Below, one piece after another: positions 50,945 to 59,407 of a stretch of 64,000 bases of DNA; position 1 is the first letter of the stretch, and every line of letters starts with the position of its first letter. Origin of the DNA: Syntrophopropionicum propionicicum_A (GTDB taxonomy: Bacteria > Bacillota > Desulfotomaculia > Desulfotomaculales > Pelotomaculaceae); contig NZ_JBMGJC010000001.1 in NCBI RefSeq assembly GCF_048984525.1, positions 372,001 to 436,000 of the forward strand, in the 5' to 3' direction. A program made the position numbers and the translations under genes. A model generated the notes under the pieces. That model was not told where the DNA came from, made no database searches, and saw nothing but the letters and a program-made list of their open reading frames with translations.

Positions 50945-51957
50945 CTTCTCACCCCCACAGGACGGAAAGTTTTACCGTCAATGATATCCTCAACCGTTCC
51001 GACGCCGCGGGAGCGGCCCAAAATTACATACCGATCGATCATCTTGGAACGGATTAACCTGCTCAACACGGGCCTTTCAGCCAGCTCGGCCAGCGATGAA
51101 CCGTGGGCAGTGATAAGGACCTTGATCCCCGCGTTTAATACTTCCTCCATGGCGTCAACATCTTCCCGGCGGCCTATTTCGTCAGCCGCGATCACCTGGG
51201 GGCCCATTGAACGCAAAAGCATCATCATGCCTTCCGCTTTGGGGCAGCCGTCCAAGACATCTGTCCTTATCCCCACGTCACGCTGGGGCACTCCCCTGTA
51301 GCATCCGGCTATTTCTGAACGTTCATCCACCAGCCCGACAGTAAGCCCCGGAAAAACGAGGCCCGGGACACCGCCGCTGATTTGCCTGATAATGTCCCTC
51401 AGCATGGTGGTTTTGCCGCACCGGGGAGGTGATACCAGGATAGTATGATAAATGCCGCCGCTCCTTTTATTAACGATGTGGGGCAGGAGCCCGGAAGCCG
51501 CCCCCGGCACCTCGCGGGAGACACGCAAGTTGCAGCAGGATAAATTTTTCAACGTCCTGACTTTACCCCCGTCCAGCACCGCCCTGCCGGTTATCCCCGC
51601 CCGGTGCCCGCCCGGCAGGGTAATAAACCCGGTCCGCAGCTCTTCCTCCAGGGCATAGAGGGAAGAACCGCTGATCAGGCTGATCAGGTTTTCCATATCC
51701 GCCGCTGTAACGTGGTAAGCTTCAGCAGCATGCCGCGCCGGTTTCCCTTCCTGGTTTATAAGCATATCTCCGGACGCCAGACCGATCACCAGCGGTTTAC
51801 CCTGCCTGACCCTGATTTCTTCAACGCCGGCGAGGACCGGGCCGGGCAGGCCCGCCACCAGGCGCCGGATGTTAGCGGGAAGGACCGGCAGGATCTCATT
51901 GACCGCCCAGGCGCTGTTCTGACAGGCGTTACCGTTGATAAACTCTGCTCTATTCAT
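50941..51957 (-). CDS. spoIIIAA: Stage III sporulation protein AA (ATPase)
   Basis: This 338-residue secretion-type ATPase is thought to power SpoIIIA assembly or transport. Walker A is VSPPRCGKTTMLR, and GLVDERSEIAG and VIAADEIGRREDVDAM follow. It is the first gene of the operon, with a GGGGGG ribosome binding site. Confidence 0.95.
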   Translation of the reverse strand: MNRAEFINGNACQNSAWAVNEILPVLPANIRRLVAGLPGPVLAGVEEIRVRQGKPLVIGLASGDMLINQEGKPARHAAEAYHVTAADMENLISLISGSSLYALEEELRTGFITLPGGHRAGITGRAVLDGGKVRTLKNLSCCNLRVSREVPGAASGLLPHIVNKRSGGIYHTILVSPPRCGKTTMLRDIIRQISGGVPGLVFPGLTVGLVDERSEIAGCYRGVPQRDVGIRTDVLDGCPKAEGMMMLLRSMGPQVIAADEIGRREDVDAMEEVLNAGIKVLITAHGSSLAELAERPVLSRLIRSKMIDRYVILGRSRGVGTVEDIIDGKTFRPVGVRR

Positions 51958-52065
51958 GGACAGCCCCCCTGATAATAAATATTTACTTTAGCGGTAAGTT
52001 ATACCATAAATAAATTCCGGGAAAAACAAAAGCCGCGGCGCGGCTTCAGGTTGGTAAAGGTGTAG

Positions 52066-52083
52066 GTGCGGCTTCAGCCGCAC
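52066..52083. repeat. Palindromic GTGCGGCTTCAGCCGCAC element
   Basis: A perfect 18-base hairpin preceded by TGTAG, near-identical to 17157-17174. A second GC hairpin (AGCCGCGGCGCGGCT) lies just upstream at 52031-52045. The rest of the 51958-52245 gap shows no gene. Confidence 0.7.
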
Positions 52084-52245
52084 ATTATTGGCGAATAAAT
52101 TTTATTTTTTGTGACTGAGGAATGGATCTGGTTGATGTGGCTGGATAACAAGAATAAGCTGTTTTTTAAAAGTCACCAAAGCGGCAGGTCCGGTATATTG
52201 TGTAGGTAACAAGTGTTTTTAATAAAAACGGGATGTGATTAATCC

Positions 52246-52548
52246 ATGAGAAACAATAACGAGCCGGCCGCTTTCCTTTTCCCCCTGCCGCCGGAGCTCA
52301 GGGAACAATATTATAATTGGTCCAAAACACATCAGAAAGGCGCCGGGGTTGACGGCAACCAACCGCTATTAATCCCGGTTTACCCGGCCTTTCCGGGGAC
52401 GGTGCCCTACCCTCCCAACTCACAGTACGGAAGCGGATTTGGTATGCCTGGTGTAAATCCCTTCATTTTATTTCTCATACTTATCCTCCTCGTGTTTGCC
52501 TTCAAGAAAGAGCAGATCGTAGAGGCTATCAAAAAGATGCTCAAATAA
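52246..52548 (+). CDS. Small proline-rich, C-terminally membrane-anchored protein, unknown function
   Basis: This 100-residue protein has a proline/asparagine-rich soluble part (residues 1-70, with PLLIPVYPAFPGTVPYPP) and a single hydrophobic helix near 73-88 followed by a lysine-rich tail. I do not recognise a family. It is on the plus strand, divergent from spoIIIA and sharing a bidirectional terminator with the convergent zinc-ribbon gene. The ribosome binding site (GGGATGTGA) is modest. A spore envelope role is only a guess from the setting. Confidence 0.6.
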   Translation: MRNNNEPAAFLFPLPPELREQYYNWSKTHQKGAGVDGNQPLLIPVYPAFPGTVPYPPNSQYGSGFGMPGVNPFILFLILILLVFAFKKEQIVEAIKKMLK

Positions 52549-52571
52549 AGCACTACCCAGCTTAAGGGCAT

Positions 52572-52609
52572 AAAAAAAGAGCGGTAAGGAAAATACACCG
52601 CTCGTTTTT
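52572..52609. terminator. Bidirectional rho-independent terminator
   Basis: GAGCGGT / ACCGCTC with an 11-base loop, flanked by seven A residues on the left and GTTTTTCTTT on the right. It serves the convergent genes at 52246-52548 (+) and 52625-53083 (-). Confidence 0.8.
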
Positions 52610-52624
52610 CTTTGTATAATGTTA

Positions 52625-53083
52625 TCAGATATCCTCATCCGCGTCCTTCGCGTCCGAGGAAACTTTCCCCAGGAGCATTTCCGGTTCATCGGCGGCCTGG
52701 TGGGTATCGTCATTGATGAAGACGACCTCATCACAATTGGGGCAGGTAACCTCCACGACATCGTCGTCATCGACAATGTCGGCGTCAAAACAAACCGTCT
52801 CGCCGCAACCCGGACAGTCTACCTCGATATATTCTTCCCCGCAGGCGTCCATATCGTCACTTTCATATATTTCATCTTCCAGGTGATACAGATCCTCGTC
52901 AATGCTGTCCAGGTAGTCTTCCAGCTGTTCCTGCGCTTCCTCAAGATCGCCGACTGACTCGGCGAATTCGTCCAGGACTTCGATAATTCCCTGGAGCAGT
53001 TTGCCCTCTTTGCTTTCTGCGCTTACGTCAAGACCGGCGGACAACCCTTGCAAATAGGCCACTTTTGACTTCAGATCGTTCAT
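52625..53083 (-). CDS. CD1247-type N-terminal domain protein with zinc ribbon
   Basis: This 152-residue, very acidic protein opens MNDLKSKVAYLQGLSAGLDV, the signature of the CD1247 N-terminal domain, followed by a coiled-coil-like acidic stretch and a zinc-ribbon with CPGC (about 99) and CPNC (about 121). Function is unknown. It follows efp. Confidence 0.8.
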   Translation of the reverse strand: MNDLKSKVAYLQGLSAGLDVSAESKEGKLLQGIIEVLDEFAESVGDLEEAQEQLEDYLDSIDEDLYHLEDEIYESDDMDACGEEYIEVDCPGCGETVCFDADIVDDDDVVEVTCPNCDEVVFINDDTHQAADEPEMLLGKVSSDAKDADEDI

Positions 53084-53206
53084 AAATGTACAACCCCCCC
53101 ATTATAATGCCGTGGCTAATTTTGGTTTCCATAGTATGTCTCAAAACGGGGGGTTTTAAACATTTAATGCTCTCGTGGAAATATGCTGTGCTTAAGTTAA
53201 AATGCC

Positions 53207-53764
53207 TTAAGCCCGCTTGATGTAGTTGCCGGTCCTGGTATCGATCTGCAGCTTGTCCCCGATGTTGATGAAAAACGGCACCTGGACTACCGCCCCTGTC
53301 TCCAGTGTCGCGGGCTTGGAACCGCCGGACGCCGTGTCGCCCTTGATGCCGGGGCTGGTTTCAACCACTTCCAGCTCTACGAAATTAGGCAGTTCGACCC
53401 CGATAGACTTTTCCTGAAAGGTCAGCACATGAATCATCATATTTTCTTTCAAATATTTAACGGCGTCTCCTAACTGATCGGCGCTCATGGCTATCTGGTC
53501 GTATGACTCCATATCCATGAAATTAAAGTCTTTTCCGTCGTTGTAAAGGTACTGCACCTGGCGTCGCTCGATCCTGGCCTTCGGTATTTTTTCTCCAGCG
53601 TTAAAGGTCTTTTCAACCACCGCCCCCGTCCTTACGTTGCGGAGCTTTGAACGCACAAAAGCGGCGCCTTTTCCCGGCTTTACATGCTGGAATTCGATTA
53701 CCTGGAAAACATCACCCTCCAGTTCGATGGTAAGTCCGGTCCTGAATTCGTTTGTTGAAATCAA
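53207..53764 (-). CDS. efp: Translation elongation factor P
   Basis: EF-P helps the ribosome through polyproline stretches. The 185-residue, three-domain protein has the loop HVKPGKGAAFVR with the functional lysine near residue 32 and the C-terminal RTGNYIKRA. The TTG at 53764 has AGGAGGTGGAG upstream; the longer frame to 53875 runs into an AT-rich repeat. Follows pepQ. Confidence 0.95.
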   Translation of the reverse strand: MISTNEFRTGLTIELEGDVFQVIEFQHVKPGKGAAFVRSKLRNVRTGAVVEKTFNAGEKIPKARIERRQVQYLYNDGKDFNFMDMESYDQIAMSADQLGDAVKYLKENMMIHVLTFQEKSIGVELPNFVELEVVETSPGIKGDTASGGSKPATLETGAVVQVPFFINIGDKLQIDTRTGNYIKRA

Positions 53765-53799
53765 TGTCTCCACCTCCTGTATGAAAATTTTATTTGTGA

Positions 53800-53882
53800 C
53801 TATATTTTTAAATGATTTTACAATTTTATATTTTATAAAATCATGTAAATCCTTATAATTCTGTAAATCCGTCAATTTGTTT
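53800..53882. repeat. AT-rich element (family D), partial copy
   Basis: AAAATCATGTAAATCCTTAT and AATTCTGTAAATCCGTCAAT match the right arm of the 32799-32980 element; the left arm is eroded. It fills the pepQ-efp gap. Confidence 0.5.
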
Positions 53883-53903
53883 ACCGGTAATTGTCCGCCG
53901 GCT

Positions 53904-54974
53904 CTAAAGCACCAGCAGCTTTTCTTTAGGGGTCTTAGTCAAAATTCTGCAGCCGTTGTTTTCAACCAGGACAGTATCCTCGATCCTGACTCCGCCCCAG
54001 TTCCTGATATAGATCCCCGGCTCGACAGTAACGACCATGCCGGGCTCCAGGACAGTATCGTCCCTGCAGGCCAACCTGGGGTTTTCATGTATATTCAGGC
54101 CGAGGCCGTGCCCGGTGCTGTGGCCGAAGCACTCGCCGTATCCCTTGTTTTCGATGATGCTCCTGGCGGCATGATCGACATCCGAGGCGCGCACGCCGGC
54201 TTTTATAGCGGCTATGGCGCTCACCTGCGCTTCCAGGACTATCTTATAAATTTCCTTCTGCCTCAGGTTTGTACTGCTTACTGCCACCGTCCTGGTTATG
54301 TCGGAGTGGTAGCCTTGATACACCGCTCCGAAATCAAAGGTGACCAGGTCTCCCGCCGCGATTGTTTTGGAAGAGGCGACCCCGTGCGGCAGGGCGGAAC
54401 GCACACCGGACGCGGCAATTATTTTGAAAGCCGCCCCTTCGGCGCCCATCCGGCGCATCGCGTATTCCAGCTCCAGCGCAATATCACGCTCGCTTATACC
54501 CGGTTTAACCAGGGGCAGTATCTGTTCAAAAGCATGATCGGCAATACTGACCGCTTTTTCAATCAGTCCTATTTCAGACTCGTCTTTAATGACCCTGAGC
54601 TGTTCAACTTTATCTCTCAGGGGTTTGATTTGGACCCCTTCACATACCTTGCCGAGGTTAAAATACTGGTTGCAGGTCTGGTGATCTCCTTCCAGACCCA
54701 GCCTCACAAGGCGGTTTTTCTCTAAAATTCTGAAAATCGCCTCGGCATATGTGCCTGCAACTTCAATAACCCGGTACTCCGGGCTTTCCAGGGCAGCCTG
54801 CGCCGTATAGCGAAAATCAGTAAGCAGGTACGAATGCTCATGAGTCAGCAGCAGAGCGCCTGTTGAGCCCGAAAAACCGCTCAGGTAGTAACGGTTTTCC
54901 GGGTTAGTGACATAAAAGGCATCTATTCCGGCCGGTTCAAAAAGCCCGCGCAGCCTGCTTATCCTGTCAGGCAA
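53904..54974 (-). CDS. Xaa-Pro aminopeptidase / M24 family peptidase
   Basis: This 356-residue metallopeptidase removes N-terminal residues preceding proline. The N-terminal creatinase-like domain (ITNPENRYYLSGFSGSTG-like) is followed by the pita-bread domain with metal ligands in FDFGAVYQGYHSDITRT, GHSTGHGLGL, TVEPGIYI and RIEDTVLV. It lies between aroQ and efp, a common clostridial order. Confidence 0.92.
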   Translation of the reverse strand: MPDRISRLRGLFEPAGIDAFYVTNPENRYYLSGFSGSTGALLLTHEHSYLLTDFRYTAQAALESPEYRVIEVAGTYAEAIFRILEKNRLVRLGLEGDHQTCNQYFNLGKVCEGVQIKPLRDKVEQLRVIKDESEIGLIEKAVSIADHAFEQILPLVKPGISERDIALELEYAMRRMGAEGAAFKIIAASGVRSALPHGVASSKTIAAGDLVTFDFGAVYQGYHSDITRTVAVSSTNLRQKEIYKIVLEAQVSAIAAIKAGVRASDVDHAARSIIENKGYGECFGHSTGHGLGLNIHENPRLACRDDTVLEPGMVVTVEPGIYIRNWGGVRIEDTVLVENNGCRILTKTPKEKLLVL

Positions 54975-54986
54975 AACAATGCCCCC

Positions 54987-55418
54987 TTATGCCCGGGCAA
55001 GCGCAACCGCCGCCCGCAGTGCAAGGAGGTAGCCGTTAACGCCCAGTCCGCTGATCTGTCCTGAAGCAACCGGGGCAATTACCGATTTGCTCCGGAAATT
55101 TTCACGCGCGTATATATTGGAAAGGTGGACTTCAATGGTGGGTATGCCGATCGCGGCTATCGCGTCGCGCAGGGCCAGGCTGGTGTGAGTGTACGCGCCC
55201 GGGTTGAAAACAACCGCGTCCATGTCAGCCGCGCCGTGCAGCAGGTCAATAAGTTCACCCTCGTGGTTTGACTGCCGGCAGGTTACCTCGGCGCCAAGCT
55301 CAGCGGCGAGCCCGGACAGCATCCCGTTGATCTGGTCCAGGGTAGCGCTGCCGTAAACAGAAGGCTCGCGCCCGCCCAACAGGTTTAGATTAGGGCCGTG
55401 GAGAACAAGAATTTTCAA
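54987..55418 (-). CDS. aroQ: 3-dehydroquinate dehydratase, type II
   Basis: AroQ dehydrates 3-dehydroquinate in the shikimate pathway. The 143-residue protein shows LVLHGPNLNLLGGREPSVYG with the catalytic tyrosine, FNPGAYTHTSLALRDA and EVHLSNIYARENFRSKSVIAP. The TTG at 55418 with GGGGTGAT upstream matches the family start. Confidence 0.95.
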   Translation of the reverse strand: MKILVLHGPNLNLLGGREPSVYGSATLDQINGMLSGLAAELGAEVTCRQSNHEGELIDLLHGAADMDAVVFNPGAYTHTSLALRDAIAAIGIPTIEVHLSNIYARENFRSKSVIAPVASGQISGLGVNGYLLALRAAVALARA

Positions 55419-55537
55419 AATATCACCCCGTGCAAAAGCGTTACACACCTGACAGCCGCCGGTCCCTTTAAATTGACTGCAGACATTTTACCATAATTTT
55501 CTCGGTTATGACAATGACTATGGCAGTGTTAATTGCA

Positions 55538-56887
55538 TTACTGGCCGCTTATGGTCATCTCGGCGATCCTGATCGTCGGGGAACCCTTGCTGCCGAAAAA
55601 CTGCAGGTCATTTCCCACCATGTCGACACTGTTAAACAGCTCTATTATGTTGCCTCCCATGGCCATCCCGCGCACCGGCGCCGTTATTTCACCGTTTTCT
55701 ATTAAAAGGCCCGAGACGCCCACGGAAAAATCGCCGGATATGGGGTTTGCCGTGTGCATTCCCATCACTTCAGTGACATACAGGCCGTTTGCCACTCCCT
55801 TGATCAGGTCCCCGGCGGGTGTTTGGCCGGCCTCGATAAAAAAGTTTGTAACCCCGACCTCGGGAGTCCCCTTAAAAGAACCGCGGACCCCGTTGCCGGT
55901 TGAACTGACGCCGTCTTTAGCGGCGGTATATGTATTATAAAGGTACTGTTTGAGCACTCCTTTATCGATCAATACCGTCCTCGCTGTGGGGACGCCCTCG
56001 CCGTCAAAGGGCGCGGATCCGATGCCGCCGGCCAGCGTACCGTCATCAATGATCGTCACCTTGCCGGAAGCCACGTTGGAACCGACTTTTCCGGCAAACA
56101 GCGACCGGCCCTTCTGGACCGCGTCCGCGGTCAGGACGGAGCTGATAATACCCAAAAATCCGGTGGCGATGTATGGTTCCAGCACCACGGCGGCCTTGCG
56201 CGTGGTGACCGGCGTCGCCCCCAGCATCCGCACAGCCCGGCGGGCTGCCTTCCTGCCGGTATCCTCCGGCTTGAGGCTGCTGTATTTCAGGCTGAAGTCC
56301 ATGGCAAAACCGGTCTGGCTGTTGTCACCTTCACCTGCCGCCAGGGCCAGGTAGATCCCGCAGTAGGAGCCCTTAAAAACCGCGCTCAAGCCGAGGCTGT
56401 TAGCGACAGTTACCAGCGACTCTCCGTCCTGGTAGGTAGAGGTCTCAATTACTTTCACCCTGGGGTCGTAAGCTCGCGCAAACTCCTCCATTTGCCTGGC
56501 CATTTCGATTTTCTGCTCGACCGTGGCCTCCCTGATGGCGGGGTCATAAATATCCAGATCGGGATAAGCCCGTCCGGGGGGCGGCAGGGTGTTAAAGGGA
56601 TCTTCAGCTGTTTTTTCGCAGTTGGCCAGCGCCTGCCTGGAGGCCTCCTCGATGCCCTGCGGGCTCAAGTCAGTGCTGAAAGAAAAACCTGTTCTGCCGT
56701 CACGCACGACACGCAGGCCGAGCCCGCGTTCCTCGGCCAGCTTCATTGTCTCCACCCGTGCTTCCCTGACATCGATATTTAACTCCTTGGTACTGCTAAT
56801 GTATGCTTCTGCTAATTGGGCGCCCATTTTTCTGGCTTTATCGACTGCGTTTTCAGCGACACCCAAAAATAGTCCTTCGTTTTCCAC
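55538..56887 (-). CDS. pmbA: TldE/PmbA family metalloprotease component
   Basis: TldE (PmbA) forms a heterodimeric protease with TldD that processes small peptides and modified peptides. The 449-residue chain has the family blocks EARVETMKLAEERGLGLRV, DFSLKYSSLKPEDTG and FNSVDMVGNDLQFFGSKGSPTIRI. It lacks the HExxxH zinc motif carried by TldD, as expected. The GTG at 56887 has AAAGGAGT upstream. tldD lies about 1 kb upstream in the same orientation. Confidence 0.9.
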   Translation of the reverse strand: MENEGLFLGVAENAVDKARKMGAQLAEAYISSTKELNIDVREARVETMKLAEERGLGLRVVRDGRTGFSFSTDLSPQGIEEASRQALANCEKTAEDPFNTLPPPGRAYPDLDIYDPAIREATVEQKIEMARQMEEFARAYDPRVKVIETSTYQDGESLVTVANSLGLSAVFKGSYCGIYLALAAGEGDNSQTGFAMDFSLKYSSLKPEDTGRKAARRAVRMLGATPVTTRKAAVVLEPYIATGFLGIISSVLTADAVQKGRSLFAGKVGSNVASGKVTIIDDGTLAGGIGSAPFDGEGVPTARTVLIDKGVLKQYLYNTYTAAKDGVSSTGNGVRGSFKGTPEVGVTNFFIEAGQTPAGDLIKGVANGLYVTEVMGMHTANPISGDFSVGVSGLLIENGEITAPVRGMAMGGNIIELFNSVDMVGNDLQFFGSKGSPTIRIAEMTISGQ

Positions 56888-56954
56888 TAAAACACTCCTT
56901 TCGTATTCCAAGTAGTATAATTCAATGGCAGTCAAAATATTCCTTTACGAGGAA

Positions 56955-56979
56955 TATAAAAAACTGCCTCGCGGCAGTT
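56955..56979 (-). terminator. Rho-independent terminator of the YabG-like gene
   Basis: The minus-strand AACTGCC GCGA GGCAGTT is followed by TTTTATA and abuts the stop codon of the YabG-like gene. Confidence 0.75.
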
Positions 56980-57191
56980 CAGTGAACAAAAAGCGTTGTT
57001 GTCAACGCAAACAGGTGCCTCGCGGAAATGGGAGCCAACTCCTGGACCGAGGCCTCCACAATCAGGCTCGGATCGAGGAGCGCCATTATCGCCACCCTTT
57101 CCCCTGAAGCCTGGTTTGTATAAAAACCGATAATGCAAAACTGCATGTCCTCACCGTATATTTTTCTGGTTACGATATCTCCAATCTTCAT
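56979..57191 (-). CDS. Stand-alone YabG N-terminal-like domain protein
   Basis: This 70-residue protein begins MKIGDIVTRKIYGEDMQFCI and resembles only the N-terminal beta-barrel-like part of sporulation protease YabG, which is about 290 residues with a separate catalytic region. The frame ends cleanly at a terminator, so it looks like an intact small gene, not a visibly decayed one. Being without the protease domain it cannot be a protease. The ribosome binding site is a GGGGGG-type run. Confidence 0.6.
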   Translation of the reverse strand: MKIGDIVTRKIYGEDMQFCIIGFYTNQASGERVAIMALLDPSLIVEASVQELAPISARHLFALTTTLFVH

Positions 57192-57322
57192 TTTTTTACC
57201 CCCCGTGAAGCGAAAAACAATTAATCGACGTCCTTTATCTCCTTTATAACATATGCCCCCGAAAAAAAGTTGTGTATAAAAAACACAGGTTTTGCCACGA
57301 CCAAAAACTGTGAATAGTGAAT

Positions 57323-57481
57323 AGGGGTCAGGCTTGAATTATTGAATTACTCCGCAGTATTTTCCTTCGATCAGCGACTTTCTTCTTAATTTATTGTCTC
57401 TTACCACATTATTTATATAAGGCTTCCGACTCTCCATCGTTCACTTGGAATTAATAAGTAAATATTTCAAGCCTGACCCCT
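57323..57481. repeat. AGGGGTCAGGCTTGAA inverted-repeat element (family E)
   Basis: AGGGGTCAGGCTTGAA (57323-57338) is mirrored by TTCAAGCCTGACCCCT (57466-57481) around a roughly 125-base AT-rich interior. These 16-base ends are perfect terminal inverted repeats. It occupies the DUF3243-YabG-like gap; no gene is present. Confidence 0.8.
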
Positions 57482-57493
57482 TTACTTTACAAT

Positions 57494-57524
57494 AGAAAAA
57501 GTTGCCTTGAAAGGCAACTTTTTT
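57494..57524 (-). terminator. Rho-independent terminator of the DUF3243 gene
   Basis: AAGTTGCC / GGCAACTT with a 6-base loop, T-rich on both sides, overlapping the stop codon. Confidence 0.8.
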
Positions 57525-57780
57525 AGTGTCCAGTATCCTTATCAACCATCTTGGCTATCATTTTGGCCAGGGACTGCTGCTCTTCCTCGGAGCCCACATC
57601 CCACAGCTCTTTGAGCAGGCGCTGCTCCCTGTTGCCGGGGTCAAAATTTGCCGCTAAAAAGTCTCCCACGCGGTAGGCCGCCTTGTTAATATTCTCGTCG
57701 GACATACCCAGGAACTCAGCCGTGTTCACCGCCCTGCCAAGAGTTTTTTTCCAGTCATGCCAGGTTGTATCAATTTCCAT
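57523..57780 (-). CDS. DUF3243 family protein
   Basis: This 85-residue soluble, helical protein shows the DUF3243 pattern TWHDWKKTLGRAVNTAEFLGMSDE, LLKELWDVGSEEEQQSLAKMIAKMV. The family is widespread in sporeformers and its function is not established. It follows tldD by 61 bases. Confidence 0.85.
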   Translation of the reverse strand: MEIDTTWHDWKKTLGRAVNTAEFLGMSDENINKAAYRVGDFLAANFDPGNREQRLLKELWDVGSEEEQQSLAKMIAKMVDKDTGH

Positions 57781-57841
57781 GATGACACCTCCGCCTATAA
57801 TTTAACCGGCGGCGAAGGCCCATATTCGCGTGCGCTTCTAA

Positions 57842-59260
57842 TTAAATTCGCCTTATTTTACCGTTGGGCTCGCCGCTGCCGGTGCCCCCGATAATCAGCT
57901 CCTTGATGGCCATGGTGGGCTGGGCGTCGCTCACCGGCACACCCTGGCCGTCCTTGCCGCACGTGCCGATAGTGAAACCAAGGTCGCTCCCCACCATCTC
58001 GACGATCCGCAAAACCTCAGGCCCGTTTCCCGTGAGGGTGGCGCCACGCACCATGGGGCCGATTTCTCCGTCCTTAATTAAATAGCCTTCCGCCACGTCG
58101 AAAACAAAATCACCGGTGGTGGTGTTGACCTGGCCGCCTCCCATTTTTTTAACCAGCAAGCCGTTTTTAGTCTCCCTGATTATTTTTTCCGGATCGGTTT
58201 TGCCGGGCGCTATACACGTGTTGGCCATCCTGGGGATGGGCTTGTGCTGGTAAGACTCCCTGCGCCCGTGCCCGTTGGACTGCCTGCCGTCCTTGACCGA
58301 GGTGAGCCGGTCGTACATAAAATCAACCAACACCCCGTTTTCGATTAAATTTACTTTACGGGCGGGCACCCCTTCGTCATCAAAGCGGTACGATCCGTAC
58401 CTGCTGTCTATGGTGGCGTCGTCATAGACGCTGACTACCTCGGACGCTACAGCCTGGCCCTTTTTACCCGCATACACCGAGATGTTTTTTTGCACCAGGT
58501 CGGCTTCCAGCCCGTGCCCGCAGGCCTCGTGGACCATTGTGCCGCCTGCCTCCGAAGCCATCACCACCGGCATCCTGCCGGCCGGGGCAGGTTTGGCCTT
58601 AAGCATTTCCAGCGCCCGCTTTGCGGCCGCGCCGGCCACTTCTTCCGGCGAAAAGCTCTTAAAAAGCTCAAAACCGCACAGGCTCCCGACAGCCTCATAA
58701 CCGGTCTGAATTACCTGTCCCTGCGCGGCCACAGCCTGGACAATGAACCTGGTGCGGACACGCTCGTCTTCCACATAATTGCCGTCGCTGTTGGCGATGG
58801 TAACTTTTTGCACCACGTCGCCGTAGCCGACTATTACCTGTTTAATCTGCTCTTTATCGACTGCGCGGGCGGCCTTATCGGCTGATTCCACCACCGCCGC
58901 CTTTCGCTCGGTGGACACTTCCTCAGGCCTTTCTTTAAATTTAAAGTCCACCTGCGGCATCACTTTTACGAAATCCAGGTTAACCCCTTTTTTGCCGCCC
59001 ACAGCGGCGTGGCTGACGATCTTGGCCGCTTCCAGCAGCCCTTCACGGGAAAGGTCGTTGGTATAAGCGTAAGCTGTGGATTCACCGGAGAGCACCCTGA
59101 TGCCCGCCCCCGCGTCCACACCTGACAGGACCCTTTCTATCTTGCCGGCCTCACAGCTGATACCGACACTTCTTTTCTCTTCCACGAATATATCAGCGAA
59201 GTCGCCGCCGCTGCCCGTGGCACAGTCAATAACCTCTTTTAGAATTTGCTTGTCGATCAG
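57842..59260 (-). CDS. tldD: TldD family metalloprotease, probable CTG start
   Basis: TldD is the catalytic, zinc-binding half of the TldD/TldE protease. The zinc motif is HEACGHGLEADL (HExxxH), with GEIGPMVRGATLTG and GICGKDGQGVPVSDA-like C-terminal blocks. The first ATG/GTG/TTG start in frame (GTG at 59185) removes part of the conserved N-terminus. Reading upstream gives LIDKQILKEVIDCATGSGGD then FADIFVEEK, which matches TldD openings, and a GGGGTGA site lies 6 bases before the CTG at 59260. The start is therefore placed there (472 residues). Confidence 0.85.
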   Translation of the reverse strand: MIDKQILKEVIDCATGSGGDFADIFVEEKRSVGISCEAGKIERVLSGVDAGAGIRVLSGESTAYAYTNDLSREGLLEAAKIVSHAAVGGKKGVNLDFVKVMPQVDFKFKERPEEVSTERKAAVVESADKAARAVDKEQIKQVIVGYGDVVQKVTIANSDGNYVEDERVRTRFIVQAVAAQGQVIQTGYEAVGSLCGFELFKSFSPEEVAGAAAKRALEMLKAKPAPAGRMPVVMASEAGGTMVHEACGHGLEADLVQKNISVYAGKKGQAVASEVVSVYDDATIDSRYGSYRFDDEGVPARKVNLIENGVLVDFMYDRLTSVKDGRQSNGHGRRESYQHKPIPRMANTCIAPGKTDPEKIIRETKNGLLVKKMGGGQVNTTTGDFVFDVAEGYLIKDGEIGPMVRGATLTGNGPEVLRIVEMVGSDLGFTIGTCGKDGQGVPVSDAQPTMAIKELIIGGTGSGEPNGKIRRI

Positions 59261-59407
59261 GTTCGTTCACCCCATAGAAAAAATTTCACTGTTTTAATGT
59301 TTACCATTAAGGTATTTTTAATACAGAAATTGGCTCTTATTAATTATAAGTGTCAACCCACGAAACGTAAAGTTGAAAATTCCATAATTATCTTGAACCG
59401 GCAGGGA

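Noticed and set aside
53877..54725. 282-residue open frame on plus
   Set aside because: Antisense to the Xaa-Pro peptidase gene, whose motifs are complete.
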